A DNA stretch of 64,000 nt from Paucibacter sp. KCTC 42545 (GTDB taxonomy: Bacteria; Pseudomonadota; Gammaproteobacteria; Burkholderiales; Burkholderiaceae_C), in the NCBI RefSeq assembly GCF_001477625.1, contig NZ_CP013692.1:4092001-4156000 (forward strand), read 5' to 3'. How positions within the stretch are numbered: the stretch's first letter is position 1; every line of letters starts with the position of its first letter. Made by a program: the position numbers and the translations under genes. Positions 21,184-29,828 of the stretch are shown in pieces. The notes under the pieces were generated by a model. That model saw only the letters and a program-made list of their open reading frames with translations, had not been told where the DNA came from and did no database searches.

Positions 21184-21244
21184 CATGGCGCCCGCGCCAC
21201 CGCACCTGTCGGTATAGTGGCCGGGCAGCGATTTAGAAAATTCA

Positions 21245-21988
21245 ATGGACAATTTCCTCAGCCCAGATTTCTGGCTGGCCGTCGGCCAGATCATCATGAT
21301 CGACATCCTTTTGGGTGGCGATAACGCCGTGGTGATCGCACTGGCCTGCCGCAAACTGCCCGATGCGCAACGCACCAAGGGCATTCTGTGGGGCACAGCA
21401 GGTGCCATCGTGCTGCGCGTGGTGCTGATCTTCTTTGCGCTGACGCTGCTGCAACTGCCTTTTCTGAAATTGGTCGGCGGCCTCTTGCTGCTGTGGATTG
21501 GCGTCAAGCTGCTGATGCCCGAAGACGAAGACGAGCACGACAGCATCCAGGCCAGCGACAAGCTCTGGGCCGCCGTCAAAACCGTCATCGTGGCGGACTT
21601 TGTGATGAGCCTGGACAACGTCATCGCCATTGCCGGTGCGGCCCAGGCCGCTGGTGGCGAACACCAGATGCCTTTGGTGATCTTCGGCCTGCTGGTGTCG
21701 ATTCCCATCATCGTCTGGGGCAGCCAGTTGGTGATCAAGCTGATGGATCGCTTCCCTGTGGTCATCAATGTGGGCGCCATGCTGCTGGGCTGGATCGCCG
21801 GCACCATGATGGTGGGCGACCCAGCGCTTGCCGCCTGGGTTCCCACCCAAGCCGGCGACCAACCGGGCACCCCCAACCATGTGCTGCCGCTGTGGCATTA
21901 CGGCTGCGGCGTGCTGGGTGCTTTGCTGGTGCTGGCTCTGGGCAAATGGCTGGCGGCTCGCCAGTCCGCACCGGCGTCGGCCGGCTGA
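21245..21988 (+). CDS. TerC/YjbE-family integral membrane protein
   Basis: 247 residues, about seven hydrophobic helices. The two TerC half-repeats are visible, each with its acidic motif: IDILLGGDNAVVIALA near the N-terminus and ADFVMSLDNVIAIAGAA in the middle. Members of the family are implicated in metal (often manganese) export or tellurite resistance; the substrate here is unknown. No recognisable Mn riboswitch lies in the short upstream region. The kinase gene begins 14 bp downstream, suggesting co-transcription with the phospho-signalling genes. Confidence 0.88.
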   Translation: MDNFLSPDFWLAVGQIIMIDILLGGDNAVVIALACRKLPDAQRTKGILWGTAGAIVLRVVLIFFALTLLQLPFLKLVGGLLLLWIGVKLLMPEDEDEHDSIQASDKLWAAVKTVIVADFVMSLDNVIAIAGAAQAAGGEHQMPLVIFGLLVSIPIIVWGSQLVIKLMDRFPVVINVGAMLLGWIAGTMMVGDPALAAWVPTQAGDQPGTPNHVLPLWHYGCGVLGALLVLALGKWLAARQSAPASAG

Positions 21989-22002
21989 CAGGCAGCGCAA
22001 GC

Positions 22003-23082
22003 ATGAGCGGCTTCTGGCAGCGCCTGCTCGGTCGGCCTCACTCCGCTGAGGCCGCCGGTCAAGACCTGACCCCAGCGCAAGCGCAAGTGCAGGCGCCCGC
22101 CGCCGGCGAGGGCCTGGCAGCGTACGAGTTGCAAGGGGAGCTGGGGCGCGGCGCGATGGCGGTGGTGAATCTGGCCGTCGAGCGCAAAAGCGGCCGTACC
22201 CTGGCCATCAAACGCCTGGCCTTGCAGCGCGAGTTCGCGGCCGAGGATTTGGCCGATGTGCGCCAGCGCTTTATGCGCGAAGCCAAAGCAGCCCGCCACC
22301 TGCAACACCCCGACATCCTGCAAGTGCTGGACGCCGGGGTGGACGGGCAAGACACCTGGATCGCGATGGAGTATGTGCAGGGCCAGGACCTCAGCCACTT
22401 CACCCGCTCCGGCACCTTGCTGCCCATCAACGAGGTATTGCGCCTGGGGCAACGCCTGGCCCTGGCGCTGGACTATGCGCACCAGCAAGGCGTGGTGCAT
22501 CGCGACATCAAACCCGCCAATGTGATGCTGGACCGCGGCCACGGCGTGCTCAAGATCATGGATTTCGGCATTGCCCGCATTGCCGACGGCAGCCGCACCC
22601 GCACCGGCTTGGTGCTAGGCACGCCCTCCTTCATGTCGCCCGAGCAATTGGCCGGCCTCAAGGTGGACGGGCGCAGCGATCTTTATTCGCTGGGCGCCAT
22701 GCTTTACCAGCTGTTGACCGGCCGCCTACCACACCAGACCGATTCGATGGCCCAGCTGATGTACCAGATCGCCAACGAGCCACCGGCCGATGTGCGCCAC
22801 TACCGCCCCGACCTGCCGGAAAGCCTGGCCCTGGTGCTGGCCTTGGCGCTGGAAAAGCGCCCCGAGCTGCGTTATGCCAGCGGCCAGCAAATGGCGCAGG
22901 ACCTGGGCGCCGTGCTGGAACAAACCGGCGAACTCGGCGACGCCAGCGCCGCCAAGCTGCAAGGCCAGGCTGCCAGCGCCGAATCTGCCAAATTGGACCC
23001 CGGATTCGCCCAAACTGTGCGCCTTCAGCTGAAGGAAGCAGGGCAGAATCCCCCACCAGCTAACCACACAGAATTGCCATGA
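22003..23082 (+). CDS. Hanks-type serine/threonine protein kinase
   Basis: 359 residues. Start at 22003 (MSGFWQRLLGRPHS), about 45 residues before the kinase domain. Kinase landmarks: glycine loop LGRGAMAVVNLA, ATP-Lys70 (LAIKRL), catalytic loop His166-Arg-Asp168 (VVHRDIKPANVML), Asp187-Phe-Gly, and GTPSFMSPEQ in the activation segment. No transmembrane helix or extracellular sensor domain, so a cytosolic kinase. The phosphatase gene overlaps its stop (ATGA), a classic kinase/phosphatase pair, and a double-FHA gene follows. Confidence 0.93.
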   Translation: MSGFWQRLLGRPHSAEAAGQDLTPAQAQVQAPAAGEGLAAYELQGELGRGAMAVVNLAVERKSGRTLAIKRLALQREFAAEDLADVRQRFMREAKAARHLQHPDILQVLDAGVDGQDTWIAMEYVQGQDLSHFTRSGTLLPINEVLRLGQRLALALDYAHQQGVVHRDIKPANVMLDRGHGVLKIMDFGIARIADGSRTRTGLVLGTPSFMSPEQLAGLKVDGRSDLYSLGAMLYQLLTGRLPHQTDSMAQLMYQIANEPPADVRHYRPDLPESLALVLALALEKRPELRYASGQQMAQDLGAVLEQTGELGDASAAKLQGQAASAESAKLDPGFAQTVRLQLKEAGQNPPPANHTELP

Positions 23083-23867
23083 GTTTGGAGTTTTTCAGCG
23101 CCACCGATGTCGGGCGCGCGCGCAACAACAACGAAGACTCGGTGGCTTTGGACGAGAACGTGGGCCTGGCCGTGCTGGCCGACGGCATGGGTGGCTACAA
23201 CGCCGGTGAAGTGGCCAGCCAGATGCTGACCAGCTTCATCCGCGCCGAATTGGGCCGCTGGCTAAAAGAGTCCAGCGCCGAGGCGACCCATGTTGACCTG
23301 CGCCGCGCCATGGACATCTGCGTGGACAACGCCAACCGCGCCATCTTCAACGCGGCCAACACCAATCCGCGCTATGCCGGCATGGGCACCACGCTAGTTT
23401 TGGGCGTGTTCCGCGAGGACGGGTTGCTGCTCGGCCATGTCGGTGATTCACGCGGCTACCGCCTGCGGGGCGGCCAGCTCACCCAAATCACCCGCGACCA
23501 TTCCCTGCTGCAAGAGCAATTGGACGCGGGCTTGCTGACCCCGGAAGAAGCGGCCTACTCCAGCAACAAAAATCTGGTGACGCGCGCCGTGGGTGTCGAA
23601 GACACCGTGATGTTGGAATTGCACCAACACGAAGTGCAGCCTGGTGATGTTTACCTGTTTTGCTCCGACGGCCTGTCGGACATGCTGGAAGACGAGGCCA
23701 TGCGCCAGTTGCTGCTGGCGCATCCCACCTTGCCAGAAGCCGCGCAAGCCCTGATCGACGCGGCCAACGACATGGGCGGCCGGGACAATATCGCCCTGGT
23801 TTTGGTGCGCGTCGAAGGCCGCCTCAAGCCCGAAGGTCGTACTTGGTGGCCGTTTGGGCGTCGCTAA
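23079..23867 (+). CDS. PP2C-family protein phosphatase
   Basis: 262 residues; reverses Ser/Thr phosphorylation using two metal ions. PPM motifs in order: DVGRARNNNEDSV, LAVLADGMGGYNAGE, GDSRGYRLRGGQL-ITRDHS, CSDGLSDML and GGRDNIALVLV. All metal-binding aspartates are present. Translationally coupled to the kinase by ATGA. Resembles Stp/PppA phosphatases. Confidence 0.94.
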   Translation: MSLEFFSATDVGRARNNNEDSVALDENVGLAVLADGMGGYNAGEVASQMLTSFIRAELGRWLKESSAEATHVDLRRAMDICVDNANRAIFNAANTNPRYAGMGTTLVLGVFREDGLLLGHVGDSRGYRLRGGQLTQITRDHSLLQEQLDAGLLTPEEAAYSSNKNLVTRAVGVEDTVMLELHQHEVQPGDVYLFCSDGLSDMLEDEAMRQLLLAHPTLPEAAQALIDAANDMGGRDNIALVLVRVEGRLKPEGRTWWPFGRR

Positions 23868-24054
23868 GAGGCGTCAACAAGGGTTGCCGAGAAGTCAAAG
23901 CACTGCGAAGCGACATTCCGGGCAGCTATCATCGCTGCCGTAGACGCTCTGCGAACCAGGCGCGCCGGCCGGCAAGATTTCACGTTCGGATCTGCCACGG
24001 CTTGAGCGAGCGCGCCGCACTCGTGGCATGCAACAACAGAATTTGAGGTCAAAG

Positions 24055-24714
24055 ATGGGCAAGCTGGTGGTTTCGCTCGATGGTGTGGTGATCAAGGATG
24101 TCCAGATTACAAAGGACAAGACCACGCTCGGGCGCCGACCTTACAACGACATCGTCATCGACAACCTGGCGGTGAGCGGCGAGCATGCCGTGCTGCAGAT
24201 GGTGGGCGCCGATGTCTTCATCGAAGACCTCAACTCCACCAACGGCACCTACATCAACGGCAAGGCCATCAAGAAGCAGTTGCTGGCCAACAATGACACG
24301 GTCGAGATCGGCAAGTACAAGATCAAGTTCTTGCTGGAAGACAACGGCGACTACGAGAAGACCATGATCCTGAAGTCGGGCGCTGCCGGGGCCACGCCCA
24401 GCGGCTTCGGCCTGCCTTCGGCCTTTGCCTCACTGCCCACCGCCGCCACCGCCTTGCCGGCCACCATCAAGGTGCTGACCGGCGCCGCCGCTGGCCGCGA
24501 GGTCAGCCTGACCAAGGTCGTCACCACCGTGGGCAAGCCCGGCGTGCAAGTGGCCTCCATCACCAAGCGGCCCAGCGGCTATGTGTTTGCCCATGTGGAA
24601 GGCCTGGCGCGCCCCAGCGTCAATGGCAGCCCGCTGACCGGCGAATCGGTGGCCCTGAAGAATGGCGACGTGATCGAACTGGCCGGCACACAGATGCAGT
24701 TTGTGCACGGCTGA
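24055..24714 (+). CDS. Double FHA-domain protein
   Basis: 219 residues from the ATG at 24055 (MGKLVVSLDG), chosen because GAGGT precedes it. The first FHA domain, residues of about 5-100, keeps the phosphothreonine-binding residues G26-R27, S41, H44 and N63-G64 (LNSTNGTYING). A linker rich in Ala/Pro/Ser (about 103-138) leads to a second FHA-like fold (ATIKVLTGAAAGREVSL; SVNGSPLTGESVALKNGD) that has lost the GR and S-x-x-H residues and probably does not bind phosphopeptide. Likely partner or substrate of the upstream kinase. The 187 bp upstream (23868-24054) contains no gene. Confidence 0.88.
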   Translation: MGKLVVSLDGVVIKDVQITKDKTTLGRRPYNDIVIDNLAVSGEHAVLQMVGADVFIEDLNSTNGTYINGKAIKKQLLANNDTVEIGKYKIKFLLEDNGDYEKTMILKSGAAGATPSGFGLPSAFASLPTAATALPATIKVLTGAAAGREVSLTKVVTTVGKPGVQVASITKRPSGYVFAHVEGLARPSVNGSPLTGESVALKNGDVIELAGTQMQFVHG

Positions 24715-24868
24715 GTCAGCCGCGCCGGTTTGACGGTGCAGCACCGCTGCGCCGAGGGCTTAGCCAGGGATATACCCTGGCAAGATCGGGCCCGCAAAGT
24801 GGCACTTGCCATGCAGAATCAATGCACACCGAGCGCGCTTGGGGCGCGCCGTGCAGCATTGATCCCAC

Positions 24869-25978
24869 GTGAGTAGTTCCAGCATTCAACCCGACACCCC
24901 TCTTGACGCCCCGCTGCCGCCGGCCAAGCCGGTGCGCGCGCTGGGCTGGCGCTTAGGTCTTGTCGTGTTGCTGACGTGCAGCTTGGCCGTTGGGCTGACC
25001 GAATGGCTGAACCTGCCCGCTGGTCACGCCATGGGCTGGACCCAAGCGCTGCCACCTACACCTCAAGCCTTGCCGGGCCAGGCCCGTGCCGGTACGCAAG
25101 AACTGCTGTTTGAGCCCAGCAGTGCCGGCGCCGCTGATCTGCAAGCCGCGCAGCCTCCGCAGCCATGGCTCCAATGGCTGGCGCGTGACCTGGGCCTGGT
25201 CTTGCTGCTGAGCCTGGCCCTGCACGGGGTACTCAGAAGGATGCTGCTGCGGCCCATGCAAGCGCTGGACGGCCAGGCTCACCGCCTGAGCCAGGATCTG
25301 CTGGCCGAGCGGCAGCGCAGCGCGATGCTGCGCCAACAAAGCGAGCAGCAACATGACGCGCTGCTGCAAGCTCAGCTGGCCCATGCAGCCACGACGCGTG
25401 AGCTGAACGAACTCAGCCGCGTGGATGCGCTGACCGGCCTGCCCAACCGGCGCGAGTTCGAGGAAGCCCTGCGGCGTGAGTTCAAGCGCGCCCAGCGCCA
25501 GCGCGGATGCCTGGCCCTGGCGGTGCTGGATCTGGACCGCTTCAAGAACTTCAACGAGCGTTACGGCCAGGCCGCCGGAGATGCTGCCTTGCAGCGCTTT
25601 GCCAGCCTGCTGGCCGAGCGCTTCAAACGCGATACCGATCTGGTCGCCCGCCTGGGTGGCGAGGAATTTGTGGCCCTGCTGCCGGGCTTTGAGCCGCAAG
25701 CCTGCCAGCAATTGCTGGAGCAATTGCGCGAGGACCTGCGCGCCTTGCAGATTGCGCATGCCGGCGGCGTCAACGAGAGCCTAACCCTGAGCGTCAGCGT
25801 GGGCCTGGCGGCCTACAGCCCCCAGCAACCCTATCTGAGCTCACAAGCGCTGATGCAGGCTGCCGATGAGGCGCTCTACCTGGCCAAGCACACGGGGCGC
25901 GACCGCCTCAGCCGTGCGGCGATTTCAGCTGCCTCGCCTCGGTCGGCTCAGGCCGATCTGGCCGGCCGCAAAGTCTGA
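24869..25978 (+). CDS. Membrane-bound diguanylate cyclase (GGDEF)
   Basis: 369 residues from a GTG start. Two membrane helices (about 28-46, LGLVVLLTCSLAVGLTEWL, and about 106-123) enclose a short periplasmic loop of about 60 residues with no known sensor fold. A coiled coil follows, then a GGDEF domain with the RVDALTGLPNRREFEEALRR start, catalytic GGEEF in ARLGGEEFVALLPG and an RDTD I-site five residues before it. Both catalysis and product feedback by c-di-GMP are therefore expected. No EAL domain. A spacer of 154 bp separates it from the FHA gene and it converges with the HDOD gene. Confidence 0.92.
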   Translation: MSSSSIQPDTPLDAPLPPAKPVRALGWRLGLVVLLTCSLAVGLTEWLNLPAGHAMGWTQALPPTPQALPGQARAGTQELLFEPSSAGAADLQAAQPPQPWLQWLARDLGLVLLLSLALHGVLRRMLLRPMQALDGQAHRLSQDLLAERQRSAMLRQQSEQQHDALLQAQLAHAATTRELNELSRVDALTGLPNRREFEEALRREFKRAQRQRGCLALAVLDLDRFKNFNERYGQAAGDAALQRFASLLAERFKRDTDLVARLGGEEFVALLPGFEPQACQQLLEQLREDLRALQIAHAGGVNESLTLSVSVGLAAYSPQQPYLSSQALMQAADEALYLAKHTGRDRLSRAAISAASPRSAQADLAGRKV

Positions 25979-26059
25979 GCCAATCAAGCCTTGGAGTTAG
26001 CGCAGCGGCGGCACCTGCCTGCAGCGCTCAAAGGCAAGCTAACGGACGTATGAGCGGCT

Positions 26060-26878
26060 TTAGCGGCCGTGTTCCTGCGCCTGCTGCAACTGCTCGCTGA
26101 CGCGACGCGCGGCGCGCAGCACCAGGGTTTCATCCAGCGAGGCCTGGGGCGAAATCTCATGCGCCACCTGTTCCAGCTTGGCCGGCTCCATCAACAAGGC
26201 CCAAGCCACGGTGGAGATGGCACTGACACCACGGCGCTGCAGCGCGTCGGGCATCACCAGGCTGTCTTGCACCTCAACGTGGTGGCGCACGCTGGCCACC
26301 GCGGCGGGCGCCAGGCCCCAGCTCTCGCACAAGGCGGCGCCCAGCGCGTCATGCGTGACGCCAAAGGCGCGGCGCTCCAACTCCACCAATTCAACGTCGC
26401 GCGTGGCCGCGCGCAACATGGCCGGGTAATGCGCTGGCGCATGGCGATACAGCACCGCCTTGCCGCATTCCTCAAACAGGCCGGCAGAATGCGCGGCCCA
26501 AGGATCGACACCCAGCATCTGGCCCATGCGGCCCATCATCACGCCGCGCTCGGAAGCCCGGCGCCAGACTGGATCCAACTCAGCCGCCGGCGGGAAGGCC
26601 GCGCGTAAACCCATCTCGAAGGTGATGCCCGAGACTTCGCGCATGCCCAGATAGGTCAGGGCCTGATGCACGGTTTGCACCTTGCCGCGCAAACCGTAGA
26701 GCGAGGAATTGACCGCCTTCAACACCGCCGCAGCCAGGGCCATATCGGTTTCCACCAGGGCGGACATGGCCAGCAAATCAATATCTTCAGCCGCCATCAG
26801 CAGCGACAACTTCACCAGCACTTCCGGCTGGGTCGGAATTTCTATTTCAAGCGTACGAAGCTGCGGATCAACAGACAT
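26060..26878 (-). CDS. HDOD-domain signalling protein
   Basis: 272 residues covering a single HDOD (HD-related output) domain: LPTQP-like start (IEIPTQPEVLVKLSLLMAAED), then LAAAVLKAVNSSLYGL and VHQALTYLGMREV, hallmarks of the family. The His-Asp metal site of true HD phosphohydrolases is not evident. HDOD proteins relay signals affecting motility, biofilm and c-di-GMP pathways. It converges with the GGDEF gene, but a shared pathway is only inference. GTTAGC/GCTAAC arms lie in the gap between the two genes. Confidence 0.88.
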   Translation of the reverse strand: MSVDPQLRTLEIEIPTQPEVLVKLSLLMAAEDIDLLAMSALVETDMALAAAVLKAVNSSLYGLRGKVQTVHQALTYLGMREVSGITFEMGLRAAFPPAAELDPVWRRASERGVMMGRMGQMLGVDPWAAHSAGLFEECGKAVLYRHAPAHYPAMLRAATRDVELVELERRAFGVTHDALGAALCESWGLAPAAVASVRHHVEVQDSLVMPDALQRRGVSAISTVAWALLMEPAKLEQVAHEISPQASLDETLVLRAARRVSEQLQQAQEHGR

Positions 26879-27047
26879 GGTCAGATTCCTCGAATTGTTC
26901 TTGATGTTAGCGCCTGCGCTGGGCTTCTCAGCTTGGGCAATGCGCCTATTGCAGCAGCTATTGAACCGGCTTTTCGCGACGCCTGCTCACGAGGGTGAAT
27001 AGTCAGCAGCCATGCAGGGTGGGGCACAAGCACGCACAAGCCCTGAA

Positions 27048-27809
27048 TCAGCGCAAAAAGGCGTCGTAACCCGTCTTCAGAATCAGTGCGCCGACCACCA
27101 GCACAAACATGCTGCGCACAAAGCCCGCCCCGCGCGCCAGCGCCATGCGCGTGCCCACCAAGCTGCCCAGCACATTGGCCACCGCCATCACCAGAGCCAC
27201 CTGCCACCAGATATGCCCCTTGGCGCTAAACAAGACGATGGCCGCACAGTTCGTGGCCACATTCATCAGCTTGGCCGTGGCCGAGGCGTGCAAAAAGTCG
27301 TAGCCCAGCACGCGCACAAACAAGAAGACAAAGAAGCTGCCAGTGCCCGGTCCAAAGAAGCCGTCGTAAAAACCAATCACCAGGCCGATGGCAGCGGCCA
27401 CCCAGGTTTCCGCCCGGCCCGCAAAGCGCGGCGCATGTTGGCGGCCCAGGTCCTTGCGGGCCAAGGTGTAGATCAGCACCGCCAACAAGATCAGCGGCAG
27501 GGCACGCCGCAAAAAGCCGGCATCCACCAAAGTGACCGTCCAGGCGCCGGCAAAACTGCCCAGCAAAGCGATCCCAGCGGCCGGCAGCAGGGCGCGCCAG
27601 TTCAAGCTGACGCGCTTGGCGTATTGCGCCGTGGCCCAGGCAGTGCCCCACACCGAGGCGCCCTTATTAGTGCCGAACAAGGTGGCTGGCGCCGCCTGCG
27701 GAAACACGCCGAACAAGGCCGGCACCAGAATCAGACCGCCGCCGCCCACCACCGCATCCACAAAACCGGCCAGCAAAGAGGCCAGGGCAAGAATCGACAA
27801 CTCAAACAT
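27048..27809 (-). CDS. TSUP (TauE/SafE) family permease
   Basis: 253 residues, about eight helices, start at 27809 (MFELSILALASLLAGFVDAV). The family motif GFVDAVVGGGGLILVPAL and its second repeat GFYDGFFGPGTGSFFVFLFV are intact. TSUP proteins move sulfite, sulfonates or other small anions; the YfcA subgroup is closest in look. A longer frame to 28034 crosses a strong terminator on the same strand and is rejected. Confidence 0.9.
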   Translation of the reverse strand: MFELSILALASLLAGFVDAVVGGGGLILVPALFGVFPQAAPATLFGTNKGASVWGTAWATAQYAKRVSLNWRALLPAAGIALLGSFAGAWTVTLVDAGFLRRALPLILLAVLIYTLARKDLGRQHAPRFAGRAETWVAAAIGLVIGFYDGFFGPGTGSFFVFLFVRVLGYDFLHASATAKLMNVATNCAAIVLFSAKGHIWWQVALVMAVANVLGSLVGTRMALARGAGFVRSMFVLVVGALILKTGYDAFLR

Positions 27810-27860
27810 GGGCGGGAAACGGGGGCTTGGACAACAGAGCCGGGCGCAAAAGCCCCGGGC

Positions 27861-27899
27861 AAAAATAAAACGAGCGCCTGGATCACTCCAGGCGCTCGT
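27861..27899 (-). terminator. Strong intrinsic terminator upstream of the TSUP gene (minus strand)
   Basis: A perfect 13-bp stem (27870-27882 with 27887-27899), loop of 4, followed on the minus strand by TTTATTTTT. It ends a minus-strand RNA 50 bp before the TSUP start, although no gene lies just upstream on that strand, so it marks either a leader with attenuation or a small RNA. Confidence 0.85.
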
Positions 27900-28346
27900 G
27901 ATTGTGACAGTGTCACTTTTTTCGTCTTGAATTACTGCTTGAGTTGTCTCCTCAGCCCGCCTTTGTCGATGCCGCTTGCGCGGTAAGGACATTACGTGGG
28001 TGCAAATGTAGGCGGCCAGCCCCCATGCACGCACTTGGGGTTTTTACGGGCAATTTGCACCTTTATGGGTGGTTGGCGTGCGCTCACTTGCCTGATATCT
28101 TTAATAAATCAAGCACTTATTCTTCTAAGCAATGCACTTTTTTGGGATTAGCCAAGTAGGGTTCAAACGCGGATTGAGCCGCTTTTGGCTTGATATTTGT
28201 TGTGTTTTGGCAAACTTAGTCGCTTGTTCTAGACCTCATTCGGCCGGGCGGCAAGCGCTTTTTTCAGCCCGCATAGGACAAGTACAGCCCATAAGCCGGG
28301 CCAACTCGGTACATTGAGCCTGACGGCGGATGCAAAACTAGCAAGC
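27900..28346. other. Non-coding region with possible minus-strand small RNA or leader
   Basis: 447 bp with no convincing gene. Next to the terminator is a perfect 13-bp palindrome GTGACAGTGTCAC (27904-27916). A markedly AT-rich segment (about 28080-28210, for example TTTAATAAATCAAGC) contrasts with the rest of the window and is a likely promoter zone for both directions. Minus-strand transcription from it would end at 27861. No known RNA family is recognised. Confidence 0.4.
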
Positions 28347-29762
28347 ATGTTGTTCCCTATTCATTCTTCGCTGCGTACCCGCGTGTGGGCCGGCCTGCTG
28401 TGCCTGAGCTTGCTCGCCTGCGGCGGCGGAGGTGGCGGCAATACCAGCAGCGCCACGTCCGTCAGCACGCCAGCCCCCGTGGCAGCGCCGACCCCGGCGC
28501 CAACGGCCAGTGCCACCAGCACCCTGGGCCTGAGCTTGCCCCGCCAAGGCCTGAATGCCAGCGAACTGGGCGTGATCGTGGCCGAGGGCGATGCGCTGTC
28601 AGAAGCCATCGCGGCCTACTACCAAGCGGCACGAGGCGTGCCTGCGGCCAACATCATCCGCGTCAAGGTTGACACCAGCAGCCCGACTATTTCCGCCACA
28701 GCTTTTGCCAGCCTGAAGGCCGATGTAGACGCCAAGTTGCCCGCCGGCGTGCAGGCCAGCTTGGTGACCTGGACGGCGCCCTCGCGCGTGGTGGACAGCT
28801 GCGCCATGAGCATCACCAGCGCCCTGGCCTTTGGCTACAACAGCAAATACTGCGGCGGCTGCGCCAGCACGGCCAGCTCCGCCTACTTTGATTCAGAGTC
28901 GCGCCAACCCTGGACCGATTTGCGCATACGCCCGGCCATGATGTTGGGCGCCACCTCGCTGGCTAGCGCCAAGGCCCTGATCGACCGCGGCGTACAAGCC
29001 GATGGCAGCCTGCCCAGCGGTGATGGCTATCTGATCAACACCAACGATGCGGCGCGCAGCATCCGCTTCAGCGATTTCAGCCCCTTGCCCGCGGCCTGGG
29101 CCGGTCGCCTGACGCTCAACTACATCAACAACAGCCTAGGGCCAGACAGTGCCAACAGCATCAGCGGCAAGACCGGCCTGCTGTTCTATTTCACCGGCTT
29201 GGCCAGCGTGCCCAATCTCAGCAGCAACAGCTTCCGCCCCGGCGCAGTGGCAGATCACCTCACCTCCTACGCCGGTGTCTTGCCGACGAGCGGCCAGATG
29301 TCCGCCCTGGCTTGGTTGGATGCCGGCGCCACCGCCAGCTACGGCACGGTGGAAGAACCCTGCAACTTCAGCAATAAGTTCCCCAAGGTATCGACCTTGA
29401 TCGATCAGTACTACCGCGGCGCCAGCCTGATCGAGGCCTACTGGAAGGCCGTGGAGTGGCCCGGCCAAGGCCTGTTCGTCGGTGAACCGCTGGCCCGCCC
29501 CTTCCCCGACAGCCCCAGCTTTGTGCTGCAAGGCAATCAATACCAGATCAGCACACGCGCCCTGCGGCCCAATAGCAGCTATGCGCTGGACTACCGCGTC
29601 GGCACCGCCGGCAGCTGGGTGCGGCTGGCCAGCTTCAGCACCGGCGCGGTGCCCGCCCAAAGCCTCAGCGCGCCGCTGCCGCCCGCAGACGCCACCCAGC
29701 TGCGCTGGCTCGGCCCTTGCCCCAGTGATGCCAAGCAGCTCTGCACCTTGAGCAGCAGCTAA
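28347..29762 (+). CDS. TIGR03790-like lipoprotein
   Basis: 471 residues. The ATG at 28347 gives a lipoprotein signal (WAGLLCLSLLAC with lipobox LLAC) and a Gly-rich then Ala/Pro/Thr linker. The TTG at 28314 is an alternative start. The main domain resembles the TIGR03790 family by the segment GVIVAEGDALSEAIAAYYQA followed by RGVPAANIIRVKVD. Function unknown. The C-terminal 90 residues look like a beta-sandwich (YALDYRVGTAGSWVRLASFS). It is followed after 66 bp by the radical SAM gene on the same strand. Confidence 0.7.
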   Translation: MLFPIHSSLRTRVWAGLLCLSLLACGGGGGGNTSSATSVSTPAPVAAPTPAPTASATSTLGLSLPRQGLNASELGVIVAEGDALSEAIAAYYQAARGVPAANIIRVKVDTSSPTISATAFASLKADVDAKLPAGVQASLVTWTAPSRVVDSCAMSITSALAFGYNSKYCGGCASTASSAYFDSESRQPWTDLRIRPAMMLGATSLASAKALIDRGVQADGSLPSGDGYLINTNDAARSIRFSDFSPLPAAWAGRLTLNYINNSLGPDSANSISGKTGLLFYFTGLASVPNLSSNSFRPGAVADHLTSYAGVLPTSGQMSALAWLDAGATASYGTVEEPCNFSNKFPKVSTLIDQYYRGASLIEAYWKAVEWPGQGLFVGEPLARPFPDSPSFVLQGNQYQISTRALRPNSSYALDYRVGTAGSWVRLASFSTGAVPAQSLSAPLPPADATQLRWLGPCPSDAKQLCTLSSS

Positions 29763-29828
29763 ATCCCAGGGTATAGCGGGGCAGGCAAAATAGCGCACCG
29801 CGCCGCCCCAGCGCAATACAGCGCCCCC

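Noticed and set aside
21184..21244. Manganese (yybP-ykoY) riboswitch before the TerC gene
   Set aside because: Only 61 bases lie between the sucD terminator and the start, with no matching structure.
21245..24714. Type VI secretion locus
   Set aside because: Kinase, phosphatase and FHA genes are present but no tssB, tssC, hcp, vgrG, clpV or other core genes.
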